Translations under genes and position numbers: made by a program
Notes under the pieces: generated by a model
What the model saw: the letters and a program-made list of their open reading frames with translations, nothing else
What the model was told of the DNA's origin: nothing
Databases searched by the model: none
Source: Tunicatimonas pelagia
GTDB lineage: Bacteria; Bacteroidota; Bacteroidia; Cytophagales; Cyclobacteriaceae
Length of the DNA stretch: 64,000 nt
Direction: 5' to 3'
Assembly: GCF_030506325.1 (NCBI RefSeq)
Contig: NZ_CP120683.1
Location: 248,001-312,000, forward strand
In this document: positions 28,432 through 40,546 of the stretch, piece after piece
How positions within the stretch are numbered: the first letter of the stretch is position 1
Layout: each line of letters begins with the position of its first letter

Positions 28432-29685
28432 ATGCCTGATTCTGATAATACCGATGTAATCATTATCGGTGCTGGCCTCTCTGGCTTGGTTGCCGCTATT
28501 ACCCTGCAAGAAAGTGGGCGATCTGTAAAGCTGCTGGAAGCAACGGAGCGTCCGGGAGGAAGAATTAAAACGGATGAAGTAGACGGTTACCGACTCGACC
28601 GGGGGTTTCAGGTACTGCTAACCCAGTACCCCGAAACACAACGATACCTCAACTACGAAGCCCTCAACTTACGCAAATTTGCTCCGGGGGCTATTGTACT
28701 TAATGATGAAGGTTGGCAAGAGATTGTCGATCCCAGTCGGGTTCCCACGGCGGCATTCAAAACGTTATTCGCTAAAGTAGGTTCTCTGGGCGATAAGCTT
28801 ACTATTCTCAAAACTAAGTTTCGCCTCCAGGGAATGTCGGTCGATGAGATTTTTCAGCAGCCTGAGACCAGCACGTTGGCAGTTATTCAGGATTATGGTT
28901 TCAGTGAACGTATGCTCCGCAATTTCTTTCAACCCTTTATGGCCGGAATCTTTCTGGAGGGTGATTTAACCACGTCCCGGCGGGAGTTTGACTTTGTATT
29001 TAAAATGTTTTCCGAAGGAGATACAGCGATTCCTGAACTGGGGATGGAAGAAATTCCCAAACAACTGGCCTCCCGTTTGCACCCCGGAACGGTACTTACC
29101 AATCGGCGGGTAACTACCATAAACGGACAGACGGTTACTACCGATGATGGTAGCACGCACACCGCCCAACAAATTTTGCTGGCTACTGAGCCCAACGAAT
29201 TGCTGGCTACGTTTACCTCAGTGAAACCCGCCCAGCCGTATCACTCTACGGTAAACGTATACCTTACTGCAGATCAATCTCCCATTCCCAAGCCTATGCT
29301 GGCTCTCAATGCTCGCCCCGATCGGTTGGTTAATAATGTGGTAGTGATGAGTAATGTTTCTTCTGCCTACGCTCCTCTCGGGAAGCATTTGATCTCCGTG
29401 TCGATCAACGGGTCGCGATCCGAAACGGATGAGGAACTGACCGAAATTATCAAGAGCGAATTACGAACTTGGTTGGGTACTCAAACCAATGCTTGGCAGC
29501 ACCTAAAAACCTACCGCATTGACTACGCTCTGCCTAATCAAGATTCCGTTTCGCATAACCTTACCCGAGAGCAATGTAAAGTCAGCAAAGAATTATTTGT
29601 TACGGGTGATTATCTACTGAATGGCTCCATCAACGCTGCTATGCGAGCCGGACGCCAAGCCGCGGAGATTATGCTAAGTAGCTAG
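28432..29685 (+). CDS. FAD-dependent amine oxidase/phytoene-desaturase-like oxidoreductase
   Basis: 417 residues. The N-terminal FAD motif is IIGAGLSGLVAAITLQESG, then LLEATERPGGRIKTDEVDGYRLDRGFQVLL, and the C-terminal FAD contact is LFVTGDYLLNGSINAAMRAGRQAAE. This is the NAD(P)-binding/amine-oxidase fold family that includes protoporphyrinogen oxidase and carotenoid desaturases. The substrate is unknown and no carotenoid genes are nearby. It lies upstream of the sulfatase and GH2 genes on the same strand, though a metabolic link is not evident. Confidence 0.88.
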   Translation: MPDSDNTDVIIIGAGLSGLVAAITLQESGRSVKLLEATERPGGRIKTDEVDGYRLDRGFQVLLTQYPETQRYLNYEALNLRKFAPGAIVLNDEGWQEIVDPSRVPTAAFKTLFAKVGSLGDKLTILKTKFRLQGMSVDEIFQQPETSTLAVIQDYGFSERMLRNFFQPFMAGIFLEGDLTTSRREFDFVFKMFSEGDTAIPELGMEEIPKQLASRLHPGTVLTNRRVTTINGQTVTTDDGSTHTAQQILLATEPNELLATFTSVKPAQPYHSTVNVYLTADQSPIPKPMLALNARPDRLVNNVVVMSNVSSAYAPLGKHLISVSINGSRSETDEELTEIIKSELRTWLGTQTNAWQHLKTYRIDYALPNQDSVSHNLTREQCKVSKELFVTGDYLLNGSINAAMRAGRQAAEIMLSS

Positions 29686-29722
29686 AAAGTAGATTTGCTG
29701 ATAATTGCGTATCTTCCGTCTC

Positions 29723-31351
29723 ATGAACCACCTAACCTACTCATCTGCTGTGAAACTTGGTATTTCCATTTGGCTGCTTCTAGCTGGCCTGCTGTTTTCT
29801 CTAAACTCCTGCACCACCTCAGAGGGGCAAGCCGAACGCCCCCCGAACATTGTACTCATTATGGCCGACGATATGGGCTTCTCTGATTTGGGTTGCTACG
29901 GCTCCGAGATTCAGACTCCCAACTTGGATCGATTGGCTCAAGAAGGTATGCGGATGACCCAATTCTACAATACGGCTAAGTGTACTGAAACCCGCGCCAC
30001 GCTACTTACCGGACTTCACTTTCAGCAGACTAACAACCTGAATAAATCAGATAATAATGTGACAATCGCTGAAGCGCTGGGCGAAAATGGCTACCAAACG
30101 ATTATGGCGGGAAAGTGGCATCTGGGTAACTGGGCGGAAGAAGTAGATACGCCTAATAAAAGAGGCTTTAACGAGTACTTTGGCTTTCTAAACGGAGCTA
30201 GCAACTTCTACACCGGACGCAATTACAAAGACGATGTAAACTACATGCGGTTGAACAGCGAAGTGTTTGAAGCCCCCGAAGATTTCTATACCACCGATGC
30301 TTTCACCGATTTTGCGATGGAGCAAATATCCGCAGCTACTCAACAGGAAAAACCCTTTTTTGTGTACTTAGCCCATAATGCCCCTCATTATCCGTTACAA
30401 GCCCCGGAAGAGAACATCGCAAAATACCGAGGCAGCTACAATATTGGCTGGGACAGCTTACGTCTGCAACGATTGCAGCGAATGAAAGAGCTTGGCATTG
30501 TAGACATTGACCAACCCCTAGCTCCCCGCGACTCATTGGCTCCGGCCTGGAATGATTTAACTACTGACCAACAGCAAGAAGAAGCCGAGCTGATGGCAGT
30601 CTACGCCGGAATGGTTGACCGGTTGGATGAGCAGATTGGTCGCTTACTAAACCATTTAGATTCACTAAAAGTGGCTGAAAACACCTTAGTCGTTTTTCTT
30701 TCGGATAACGGAGGCTGTCCGTTTGATGCTAACCACTCGCCAATAGTGCCTCCTGGCCCGGAGGAAGCAGACCGAACTTATGATACTGAGTGGGCTCAGG
30801 TTTCTAACACTCCTTTTCGCAAGTACAAACAGTGGATTCACGAAGGCGGTATTGCTACTCCTATGATTATCCGTTGGCCCACAAAAATTCAACCCAATAC
30901 TAAACTAGAGGAACCTGGACAACTGGTCGATATAATGCCTACATTTTTGGCGGCTGCCGGAGCTAACTACCCAGAACGGTACCAAACCCGCCAAGTCTTA
31001 CCAATGGAAGGAGTCAGCTTACTTCCTGCTTGGCAAGGTGGACAGCTTACCCGGAAAAAACCAATGTTTTGGGAGTTCCGGGGCAGCCGGGCGGTGCGCG
31101 AAGGCGACTGGAAGCTGGTAGGCCAGCGCGGAGGTAGCTGGGAACTGTACAATATTACTGAAGACCGCGCTGAGCTGAGTAATCAGATTGATCAACAGCC
31201 CGAACGAGCGCAAGCAATGATGGCTGCTTACGAACAGTGGGCTGAACGGGTGGGTGCCCATTCTAACGAAGCATCCTTAGCAATGCCACTAAATCAACAA
31301 GACCGCTACCTGTTTGAAGGGGAAAAAGAACCTAACACACTAAACAAATAA
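29723..31351 (+). CDS. arylsulfatase-type sulfatase lipoprotein with CTETR active site
   Basis: 542 residues from ATG 29723 (in-frame TTG at 29705). It has a lipoprotein signal (LLFSLNSC). Sulfatase features are NIVLIMADDMGFSDLGCYG, the active site KC87TETRATLLTG, AGKWHLG, SDNGG and HEGGIATPMIIRWP. The usual formylglycine site is C/S-x-P/A-x-R; here the third residue is Glu. Sulfatases remove sulfate esters from glycans. The GH2 gene starts a few bases later, so the pair probably works on a sulfated polysaccharide. Confidence 0.9.
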   Translation: MNHLTYSSAVKLGISIWLLLAGLLFSLNSCTTSEGQAERPPNIVLIMADDMGFSDLGCYGSEIQTPNLDRLAQEGMRMTQFYNTAKCTETRATLLTGLHFQQTNNLNKSDNNVTIAEALGENGYQTIMAGKWHLGNWAEEVDTPNKRGFNEYFGFLNGASNFYTGRNYKDDVNYMRLNSEVFEAPEDFYTTDAFTDFAMEQISAATQQEKPFFVYLAHNAPHYPLQAPEENIAKYRGSYNIGWDSLRLQRLQRMKELGIVDIDQPLAPRDSLAPAWNDLTTDQQQEEAELMAVYAGMVDRLDEQIGRLLNHLDSLKVAENTLVVFLSDNGGCPFDANHSPIVPPGPEEADRTYDTEWAQVSNTPFRKYKQWIHEGGIATPMIIRWPTKIQPNTKLEEPGQLVDIMPTFLAAAGANYPERYQTRQVLPMEGVSLLPAWQGGQLTRKKPMFWEFRGSRAVREGDWKLVGQRGGSWELYNITEDRAELSNQIDQQPERAQAMMAAYEQWAERVGAHSNEASLAMPLNQQDRYLFEGEKEPNTLNK

Positions 31352-34930
<3,579 letters not shown>

Positions 34931-34940
34931 TATAGATTAC

Positions 34941-35008
34941 CTATAACGACCCGGCTAGATGCCGCGCCCATCCCGAAGGGTGGGAATGGCGTTTAGCTCT
35001 TGTTGTAG
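34941..35008 (-). repeat. attC-like site 1 (68 bp)
   Basis: Ends CTATAAC (34941-34947) and GTTGTAG (35002-35008). The arms pair through GGCTAGATGCCGCGCCCATCCC and its diverged inverse, with a four-base turn at CCCGAAGGG. It is short, like site 4. It follows the stop of the small DUF6934-partner gene by 7 bases. Confidence 0.8.
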
Positions 35009-35015
35009 CCAGTTC

Positions 35016-35174
35016 TTACTTTTCCTTTTTTGGCAATCCAACCTTGGTAAGTATCTTGTTCGCTTTCTCAAGCTTTTCTGGAAAAAGTACTTTGTCCTGC
35101 AACTTTTCCAGTTCCTTATCGAACACGATGATCGGAACTTTTGAACTATTCAATTTATCAATTTTGGTTTTCAT
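35016..35174 (-). CDS. small partner protein of the DUF6934-like gene
   Basis: 52 residues starting MKTKIDKLNSSKVPIIVFDKE and ending GLPKKEK; soluble, charged, no known motif. Its ATG overlaps the end of the DUF6934-like gene by 17 bases, so the two are translationally coupled and form one cassette. A small protein overlapping a larger one in a cassette is the usual layout of toxin-antitoxin modules, but that role is inference. Confidence 0.65.
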   Translation of the reverse strand: MKTKIDKLNSSKVPIIVFDKELEKLQDKVLFPEKLEKANKILTKVGLPKKEK

Positions 35175-35625
35175 AATTCTTCTTTTTAGTTATTAAGAAA
35201 GCATCATAATCTTCTCCAACAATAAATTCTTCCCATTCGTTGTCTTCTATCCTCAATCCAAACACCAGGAAGTCCACTTGAACCTCAGCAAGATTGTTCG
35301 TAATTCCCATTCTGTAAAGGCGCGTTCTCGCACTGGTACTCCCAGTGGCAAAAATCCACGATCTGGGATACTTCTCCGTGAAAGCATAAACGGTCGAGGC
35401 TACCGTTGCCAATACTTTTAAGCTGTCCCCATTGTTTGTTATGGATAAATCGTCAATAGATTTTGTTGTTTTATCATAATCGCCAAATGCTAGGTTGAAG
35501 ACATTTTCTTGTCCAGTTTCTGTATATTCCACCATTTTGTGGATCAACCCTTTTGGCCCTTCGCTAATGAATTCAAAGTGCCTTAATTTTCGCTCTGATT
35601 TGTATTGATACTTAGGATTGTTCAC
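35158..35625 (-). CDS. DUF6934-like protein (cassette gene)
   Basis: 155 residues with no signal or membrane segment. The pattern FEFISEGPKGLIHKMVEY, FNLAFGDYDK, NGDSLKVLATVASTVYAF and GSTSARTRLYRMGI matches what I recall of DUF6934, a Bacteroidota family of unknown function. The family name rests on memory, not a search. It shares a cassette with a 52-residue downstream gene that it overlaps. Confidence 0.72.
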   Translation of the reverse strand: MNNPKYQYKSERKLRHFEFISEGPKGLIHKMVEYTETGQENVFNLAFGDYDKTTKSIDDLSITNNGDSLKVLATVASTVYAFTEKYPRSWIFATGSTSARTRLYRMGITNNLAEVQVDFLVFGLRIEDNEWEEFIVGEDYDAFLITKKKNYENQN

Positions 35626-35693
35626 AAATTTCTGCTTTTTGGCAAAACTACGAAATCAATTCTAATGTCCGTATTCTAGTCGGTATAAGTTGG

Positions 35694-35823
35694 CTACAAC
35701 GGTTAGTGTAGGCGCTGGCCGACTTGTTTGCGTTTTATATTTCGTTGCTCTTTTATCGCACTTCGGCGAAACTCAGCTTCAACCTTATGTTTTTGCTAGG
35801 CTAGCGGCTAGCTTTTGTTGGCA
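35694..35823 (-). repeat. attC-like site 2 (130 bp)
   Basis: Ends CTACAAC (35694-35700) and GTTGGCA (35817-35823). The left arm, starting GGTTAGTGTAGGCGCTGG, is nearly identical to that of site 4. The outer arms pair imperfectly around a long central part. The stop codon of the upstream (HEPN-like) gene lies inside the right arm at 35808, as is common in cassettes. Confidence 0.8.
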
Positions 35824-36578
35824 GTTGGCTTTGATGTCCACTTTTCCATGAACCCATTAATCTGATTATTCAAAAGTCTAGAAAACTTGTCCTCTTTGAA
35901 CTTTTCTATTCCCTCTAATCTTTCAAGAAGCTTTTTCGTTTGATTCCAAATTTGGATCATTTCTGAAATTCTCGGTTTCAATGCCATCGCGTTATCGGGC
36001 GTATAATGAACAGTTTTGTTTCTAAGGCTAAACAATCTTGCTATTTCATTCAGGTGAATGTTATGTGTGCTGATGTCATCTTTAAAAATGAAAATTATTC
36101 TCTCCATAACTTTCGCAATAGAGAATCTTGAATAGCTAAAATCGTCTATTAATCTTGTTTGCTTCAAGTACAAAAGGTGTCTATTAATGACAGTTTCAAT
36201 AAAAAAGCCAAAGTTATTAAGATGCCCGAGCATCTCAATAGACTGTATTGCGTGGTCAAGAGTAAAATCATAATTTTCGACTCTCGCTAAAGTTTGTGCT
36301 TTATTCCATCCATCAGAAATAGCTCTTAATGTTTCCTCTGTCATGACCTCTGGAAGATCAACTTGCAATAGTTCTACTGGACTTTCTGGAAGGTTTATAG
36401 ATTCTATTATTTCTTTATCCTTATCACTTGGATCAATCTTCTTAAGTTCTTCCGAAAAAAGGTACGAAGCAAATTCGTAAATCAACGCTTCATTAATGTA
36501 ATGAAATGATTCGTTCAAGTAAAAGTTGATACCTTCCCCTAGTTTTGAAAATGTATTTATATCGTGTTCCACATTCAT
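35808..36578 (-). CDS. HEPN-like protein with RX4H motif (cassette gene)
   Basis: 256 residues, all-helical in character, no signal peptide. The key feature is FSLRNKTVHYTPDNA with Arg186 and His191, an RX4H motif as in HEPN ribonucleases of toxin-antitoxin and defence systems. It is followed by a helix and a charged C terminus. I do not recognise the exact family; some apoptosis- or HEPN-type proteins with the same motif are not nucleases. It is alone in its cassette. Confidence 0.7.
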   Translation of the reverse strand: MNVEHDINTFSKLGEGINFYLNESFHYINEALIYEFASYLFSEELKKIDPSDKDKEIIESINLPESPVELLQVDLPEVMTEETLRAISDGWNKAQTLARVENYDFTLDHAIQSIEMLGHLNNFGFFIETVINRHLLYLKQTRLIDDFSYSRFSIAKVMERIIFIFKDDISTHNIHLNEIARLFSLRNKTVHYTPDNAMALKPRISEMIQIWNQTKKLLERLEGIEKFKEDKFSRLLNNQINGFMEKWTSKPTANKS

Positions 36579-36590
36579 TTTTTAGCTTAC

Positions 36591-36720
36591 TGCCAACGTC
36601 TAGCATATGGCTTGTGGCGGTTTCGAAAGCTCATTTTTATCTACATAATATTAACTTTGTAAAATGCAGGAAAGCTTGAACCACCACTAAACCCGCAATA
36701 AGTTATATGCAGTGTTGTGT
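36591..36720 (-). repeat. attC-like site 3 (130 bp)
   Basis: Ends TGCCAAC (36591-36597) and GTTGTGT (36714-36720). The arms pair well: AGCATATGGCTTGTGGCGG on the left against the inverse of CCGCAATAAGTTATATGC on the right, then AAAGCT against AGCTTT. The centre is AT-rich. Confidence 0.85.
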
Positions 36721-36724
36721 GTGG

Positions 36725-37729
36725 TTATTCACCCATATAAACATTATCAAGTGTTTCTATTGGTATATTTGATAAAGAGCCCTCTTTAGTTTCAAAATTC
36801 CCCTTCAAATTATATTCTTTGCCATGAATTTTGACAATTATACCAATGTCATTCTCGTATTCATATATTATATAATTAGCCGCCTCATTTCTGAAGTTTA
36901 TAGATTGAAAATTTGATGTAACTACAAAATCTTTTTGCTTATAAACTGCTTCAATAGGAAGGCTAAATTCAACTTCGTTGTCGTTTTTTAAAAGAACGTA
37001 GTATAGCATTCGATTATTGATATTATAAAGAACTACAGTTTTGTCCTTGTTCTTCAATTTAAACGATAGAATTGGATAGATGCCTTCCTGATCTAAATTA
37101 GCGGTTTTCGTGACAGTTTCAACCATCCCTTCCGATGTCCATTTTCGTTGGGTTTCAGTATTAAATGGCATATCTTGTTCAGAAATAATGGTGTGATTTT
37201 CAAACGGATACCCGTCAATTATTTTATAAGTTGAAAAGATATGATAGCAGCAACCTCCGCTTCCGGTGATTAAAATTTCTTTCTCATTTGGTAGTAATTC
37301 ATAATTGCCCTGAGATCTTAGTATAATTTCTGTAAAGACAGCGTTTTTAACGAAATCAGTTCCGTTATACAGATATATTGTATACGCAGGCCCTTTGCTA
37401 GAATAATATTGTTGAAGAGCTAAATCTTTGTGTCCATCAAAGTTAAAGTCTCTGTAGACAATAACTTCCTGTTCAGTTCCTGATATCTGAATATTAGAGT
37501 TTGTATACTTGCTTTTATCAAAGGCAAATGCCTCTGCTGAAACCTCTAGCAAGAGTTTATTCCGTTTTTTTAGAAAGACACGTATCTTGCCTTCATGGAA
37601 ATATTCATGAGAACTAAGGTCTATCTCAATCTCAAAATCAAACCGTTCTGATAAGTCACTTACAATATAGATTTGACTAAAAGATTGATGTGATAATATT
37701 GTAATTATTGTTAGAAAAAATGTTCTCAT
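36725..37729 (-). CDS. hypothetical exported protein (cassette gene)
   Basis: 334 residues with a signal peptide (FFLTIITILSHQSFSQ). A central segment, VYRDFNFDGHKDLALQQYY, resembles the Ca-binding FG-GAP-like loop of XAC2610-related proteins, and GSGGCCYHIFSTYKI follows. It is probably periplasmic and beta-rich. The function is unknown. It is alone between sites 3 and 4. Confidence 0.72.
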   Translation of the reverse strand: MRTFFLTIITILSHQSFSQIYIVSDLSERFDFEIEIDLSSHEYFHEGKIRVFLKKRNKLLLEVSAEAFAFDKSKYTNSNIQISGTEQEVIVYRDFNFDGHKDLALQQYYSSKGPAYTIYLYNGTDFVKNAVFTEIILRSQGNYELLPNEKEILITGSGGCCYHIFSTYKIIDGYPFENHTIISEQDMPFNTETQRKWTSEGMVETVTKTANLDQEGIYPILSFKLKNKDKTVVLYNINNRMLYYVLLKNDNEVEFSLPIEAVYKQKDFVVTSNFQSINFRNEAANYIIYEYENDIGIIVKIHGKEYNLKGNFETKEGSLSNIPIETLDNVYMGE

Positions 37730-37743
37730 AGCAAATTAATCAC

Positions 37744-37811
37744 GCACAACGGTTAGTGTAGGCGCTGGTGCGAGGCCTCAGCCGAAGCATAGCGCTTACA
37801 CAATGTTGTAT
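37744..37811 (-). repeat. attC-like site 4 (68 bp)
   Basis: Ends GCACAAC (37744-37750) and GTTGTAT (37805-37811). The arms pair as GTGTAGGCGCTGGTGCGAGGC against the inverse of GCCGAAGCATAGCGCTTACAC, with four unpaired bases (GTTA) on one arm, like the extrahelical bases of classical attC sites. It is compact and one of the clearest copies. Confidence 0.87.
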
Positions 37812-37826
37812 GCCGCCTTCTTCCCG

Positions 37827-38045
37827 TTAGGCAGCATGTTCTGTCAATCGAACATCGAGTTTGAAATCTTTCATCATTTCGTTGAGTTCCTTAACAAACT
37901 CATCCCGCATATATTCATATTGTGAAATGGTCGATACGTCTCCTTGATGACCGCGATGGAAATCTATCATCTTATTCAATTCCTCAATTTGTTCAATGAT
38001 GTCGCTAATCCTAGCCACTTTGGCTTCTTTATCTATAGGTTCCAT
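37827..38045 (-). CDS. small partner of the DUF6932-like gene (cassette gene)
   Basis: 72 residues from ATG 38045, which lies one base after the stop of the DUF6932-like gene; the longer frame upstream is the other gene's antiphase. Sequence is helical and charged (EAKVARISDIIEQIEELNKM, then YMRDEFVKELNEMMKDF). No motif is known to me. The tight spacing makes it a co-translated partner, possibly an antitoxin or regulator. Confidence 0.65.
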   Translation of the reverse strand: MEPIDKEAKVARISDIIEQIEELNKMIDFHRGHQGDVSTISQYEYMRDEFVKELNEMMKDFKLDVRLTEHAA

Positions 38046-38046
38046 A

Positions 38047-38541
38047 TCAATTAAATTCAATTTCAATAAATCCTTTCGGATATTTCTTTTTGGCTCTATT
38101 CTTTTTTGTCTGACTGAACCAGTTATACCAATATACCCAATCCGATTGATAAAGCATATATTTGGCATGATCTTCAGGATACTGTCTTACCGTATATGCA
38201 TCGACCCCATAGGTTTTTCTGGCTCCGGTCAATCTGAAATGGTCATGAATTAAATTTTCTTTCGCTTCAAATATTTCGTGATTAACGAATGTGATAAAAT
38301 CTATATCTCTGGGATGTTCTTTAGCGGTCACGAAGCTCCCATCTATCCATTGGATAAAGTGCGTAGCAACCTGAGCAGAAGAATCTTCAACAAATCTTAG
38401 GTAGTTATCAAAGATCTGTTTCCTAGGACTATTTTGAGGAAATGTACCGACAAAGAAATCCTTAAATTCATCCAGCGTAAGCGTTATTTTTTCGTACGGT
38501 TGTAGATTTCCTCGTTGATCAAAATTCAATTCCATATTCAT
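38047..38541 (-). CDS. DUF6932-like nucleotidyltransferase-fold protein (cassette gene)
   Basis: 164 residues from ATG 38541 (MNMELNFDQRGNLQPYEK); the frame extends upstream into the attC-like site, which I exclude. QWIDGSFVTAKEHPRDIDFITF has the GS-x(9-11)-DxD pattern of minimal nucleotidyltransferases. The remainder fits DUF6932 as I remember it. MNT-fold proteins often act as antitoxins or toxins with a partner; a 72-residue partner follows directly. Confidence 0.72.
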   Translation of the reverse strand: MNMELNFDQRGNLQPYEKITLTLDEFKDFFVGTFPQNSPRKQIFDNYLRFVEDSSAQVATHFIQWIDGSFVTAKEHPRDIDFITFVNHEIFEAKENLIHDHFRLTGARKTYGVDAYTVRQYPEDHAKYMLYQSDWVYWYNWFSQTKKNRAKKKYPKGFIEIEFN

Positions 38542-38586
38542 CAGTATTCCCTGTAATGATACTGATTTCTTTTTACTTTTGGTGGC

Positions 38587-38704
38587 ATACAACGACCAAC
38601 TAAAATGAGTATGCGCCCCACTTGCTAGAAGTACCGAAGTATCCTGCTTGCATTGTCCTGTCAAAGTGCTCAGTTCGCATATTCATTTTTAGTGTTTGTT
38701 ATGT
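38587..38704 (-). repeat. attC-like site 5 (118 bp)
   Basis: Ends ATACAAC (38587-38593) and GTTATGT (38698-38704). The outer arms pair strongly: CTAAAATGAGTATGCG on the left against the inverse of CGCATATTCATTTTTAG on the right. Confidence 0.88.
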
Positions 38705-38708
38705 GTAT

Positions 38709-39758
38709 TTATATTTCAATTTCTCTATAAATGGCTAGAGGAGTCGTGGTTATACGTGGATAGCTTGAGTATCTAACAAATTGCTCAAACCCCTCAAAGC
38801 CTCTAAACACCCCCCGAAAAGCATTCTCAAATGCTATTGACTCTTCCGTGGCGTCTTCTTTATCTGACAATGGATCAAATAAGTCTTGATTCTCTGAAGG
38901 AAGGGAGGTTATCATTCCAAAGATTGTCATTTTTAAATTGGGTCTTGATCCGAAAGAAAATATGATGTTTTCAATATCAGTTTCCACAAAGTTTTCCCTT
39001 TTTAAATTAGAGAGTATTTCAAATTGTGGTATTTGGTCATAAGGATAAAATCTGAAGTTGATCCTATTGGGAAGAAAGGTGTCTATAAAAAGCTGAATAC
39101 CATCAACCAAATATTGAGGAATTTTTCCTCCCTCTATGTTCTCGTCCAAAAGAGTTATTAAATCTTCTTCTAGTTTATTGAGTCTTGCTGTGTCTTTAGT
39201 TTTAGCATTTCTATCCTTGTATTGGCTGATAATTTTTCTCTGCTTCTTAATCTCTTTTTTTAATTGACCATACTGTTCTTTAATATCAGTTCCTTCAACA
39301 CTACATTCTTGGATAAACATTGAGATGGCATTAAATCTTTCTGCAATCTTCTTAAGCCTATCGTAATCTTCAATATTCACCCATCCAGTGGCTTTTACAA
39401 AAATTTTGTTAGCCAGTTTATCATGGAGTTCTTCTATTGTCAGTTCATCTTGATCGATTAGGTCTAAATCAATAAAGGATTCAGATTTATCAATACTGTT
39501 TTGAAGCTGGTTAAGCAGATTGTGATGTGGAATTCTCGTAATTGTTTGATTCTCTTTACCACCTATGTTTGAGCCGATTTTTGCCTGAAAAACCTTAATA
39601 TCTACCCCTAGATTAGAGGTTAGCCCGGCTGAGTCTTCTTCAGATGTCTGACTTTGAGTAATAATGCCTTCATCAAGTTGGCTATATAAAGAAACCGCCT
39701 TGGCCGTATCAAGGTAAAGAAGGTCCTTTATTATTTTAGATTTTTTACTCATACCCAA
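38709..39758 (-). CDS. DUF6414-like protein (cassette gene)
   Basis: 349 residues, no signal. It starts KIIKDLLYLDTAKAVSLYSQLDEGIITQ, the pattern I associate with DUF6414, a family of unknown function with Leu-rich dimer-like N termini. A coiled-coil segment follows near residues 160-210 (EQYGQLKKEIKKQRKIISQY). It is large for a cassette gene. A second ATG two codons in is equally good as a start. Confidence 0.7.
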   Translation of the reverse strand: MGMSKKSKIIKDLLYLDTAKAVSLYSQLDEGIITQSQTSEEDSAGLTSNLGVDIKVFQAKIGSNIGGKENQTITRIPHHNLLNQLQNSIDKSESFIDLDLIDQDELTIEELHDKLANKIFVKATGWVNIEDYDRLKKIAERFNAISMFIQECSVEGTDIKEQYGQLKKEIKKQRKIISQYKDRNAKTKDTARLNKLEEDLITLLDENIEGGKIPQYLVDGIQLFIDTFLPNRINFRFYPYDQIPQFEILSNLKRENFVETDIENIIFSFGSRPNLKMTIFGMITSLPSENQDLFDPLSDKEDATEESIAFENAFRGVFRGFEGFEQFVRYSSYPRITTTPLAIYREIEI

Positions 39759-39762
39759 TTAC

Positions 39763-39893
39763 ACATAACGGTCAAGCTAGCCGTCTACCGGGCCTTATTG
39801 GCTGTTCTACTTCCAAGTTAGCATTTATAAAACCTAAGGCAACTAGCCTGGAAGCGCTCATTTCCGCCCGATTGTGGCTAGCTCTTGTTAGCA
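39763..39893 (-). repeat. attC-like site 6 (131 bp)
   Basis: Ends ACATAAC (39763-39769) and GTTAGCA (39887-39893). The arms share AGCTAGCC on both sides in inverted order, plus CGGGC. Its centre contains CAAGTTAGCATTT and GGCAACTAGC, blocks also found in site 7 and partly in site 8. Confidence 0.83.
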
Positions 39894-39899
39894 AACCGC

Positions 39900-40535
39900 T
39901 TATCTTCTTACCCAAGTACTGTCTCCTTTTAAAAATGCAACCAGACCAATATTCTTCGCTATATAGACTTGTTCAGGCAGCACATTTTCAAGTGTATTGG
40001 TGATTCTAACAACTTCGCTATATTCTATATCAGAAAGAACGAATGAAGGCAAATGCTCTATTGGATAGTCCTCAAAATCATCGCTGGAATATCTGATCCG
40101 ATTCCCTATCAGTGTATCACCTACTATATCAAGATTTAAAGACAGCGTATTAAATCCAAATCCCATATCAATCCTCTCAGTAGGACTTCGATATGCAATT
40201 GTATTGAATATATTAATATTATACTCTCGAGAAAGGTGACTGGTAGTAAAGGAGATGTTACAATCAGTTTTTTGATAATCAGGGAATGGTATTAACGATA
40301 GCTCACGTTCATAGTCAAAAGTATAAGATTCGCTTGCTTCGAACATCAACAGCTCAAAAACCATTACCTCCCCCTGACACTCAAATTCATAATTTCTCTC
40401 TTCAGGAAATAACAGCCAATCTGTTTCTGCAATTGAAAAATCAAATGCCGGACAGTTTACTACTTCAGTAGTATCACACGCTGCTAACAATAGCATCCCA
40501 AGGAAAACCAATATTGACTTCGTATTTCGTATCAT
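39900..40535 (-). CDS. hypothetical lipoprotein (cassette gene)
   Basis: 211 residues from ATG 40535 (MIRNTKSILVFLGMLLLAAC), giving a lipoprotein signal with Cys after LLAA. The mature part has several Cys and beta character (CPAFDFSIAETDWLLFP, YEFECQGEVMVFELLMF). I do not recognise the family. An upstream ATG at 40559 lies within the neighbouring attC-like site and would add eight residues before the signal. Confidence 0.72.
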   Translation of the reverse strand: MIRNTKSILVFLGMLLLAACDTTEVVNCPAFDFSIAETDWLLFPEERNYEFECQGEVMVFELLMFEASESYTFDYERELSLIPFPDYQKTDCNISFTTSHLSREYNINIFNTIAYRSPTERIDMGFGFNTLSLNLDIVGDTLIGNRIRYSSDDFEDYPIEHLPSFVLSDIEYSEVVRITNTLENVLPEQVYIAKNIGLVAFLKGDSTWVRR

Positions 40536-40546
40536 TTTCAAGTGTT

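Noticed and set aside
34959-35144. 61-residue plus-strand frame
   Set aside because: Covers an attC-like site and is antisense to the coherent 52-residue gene.
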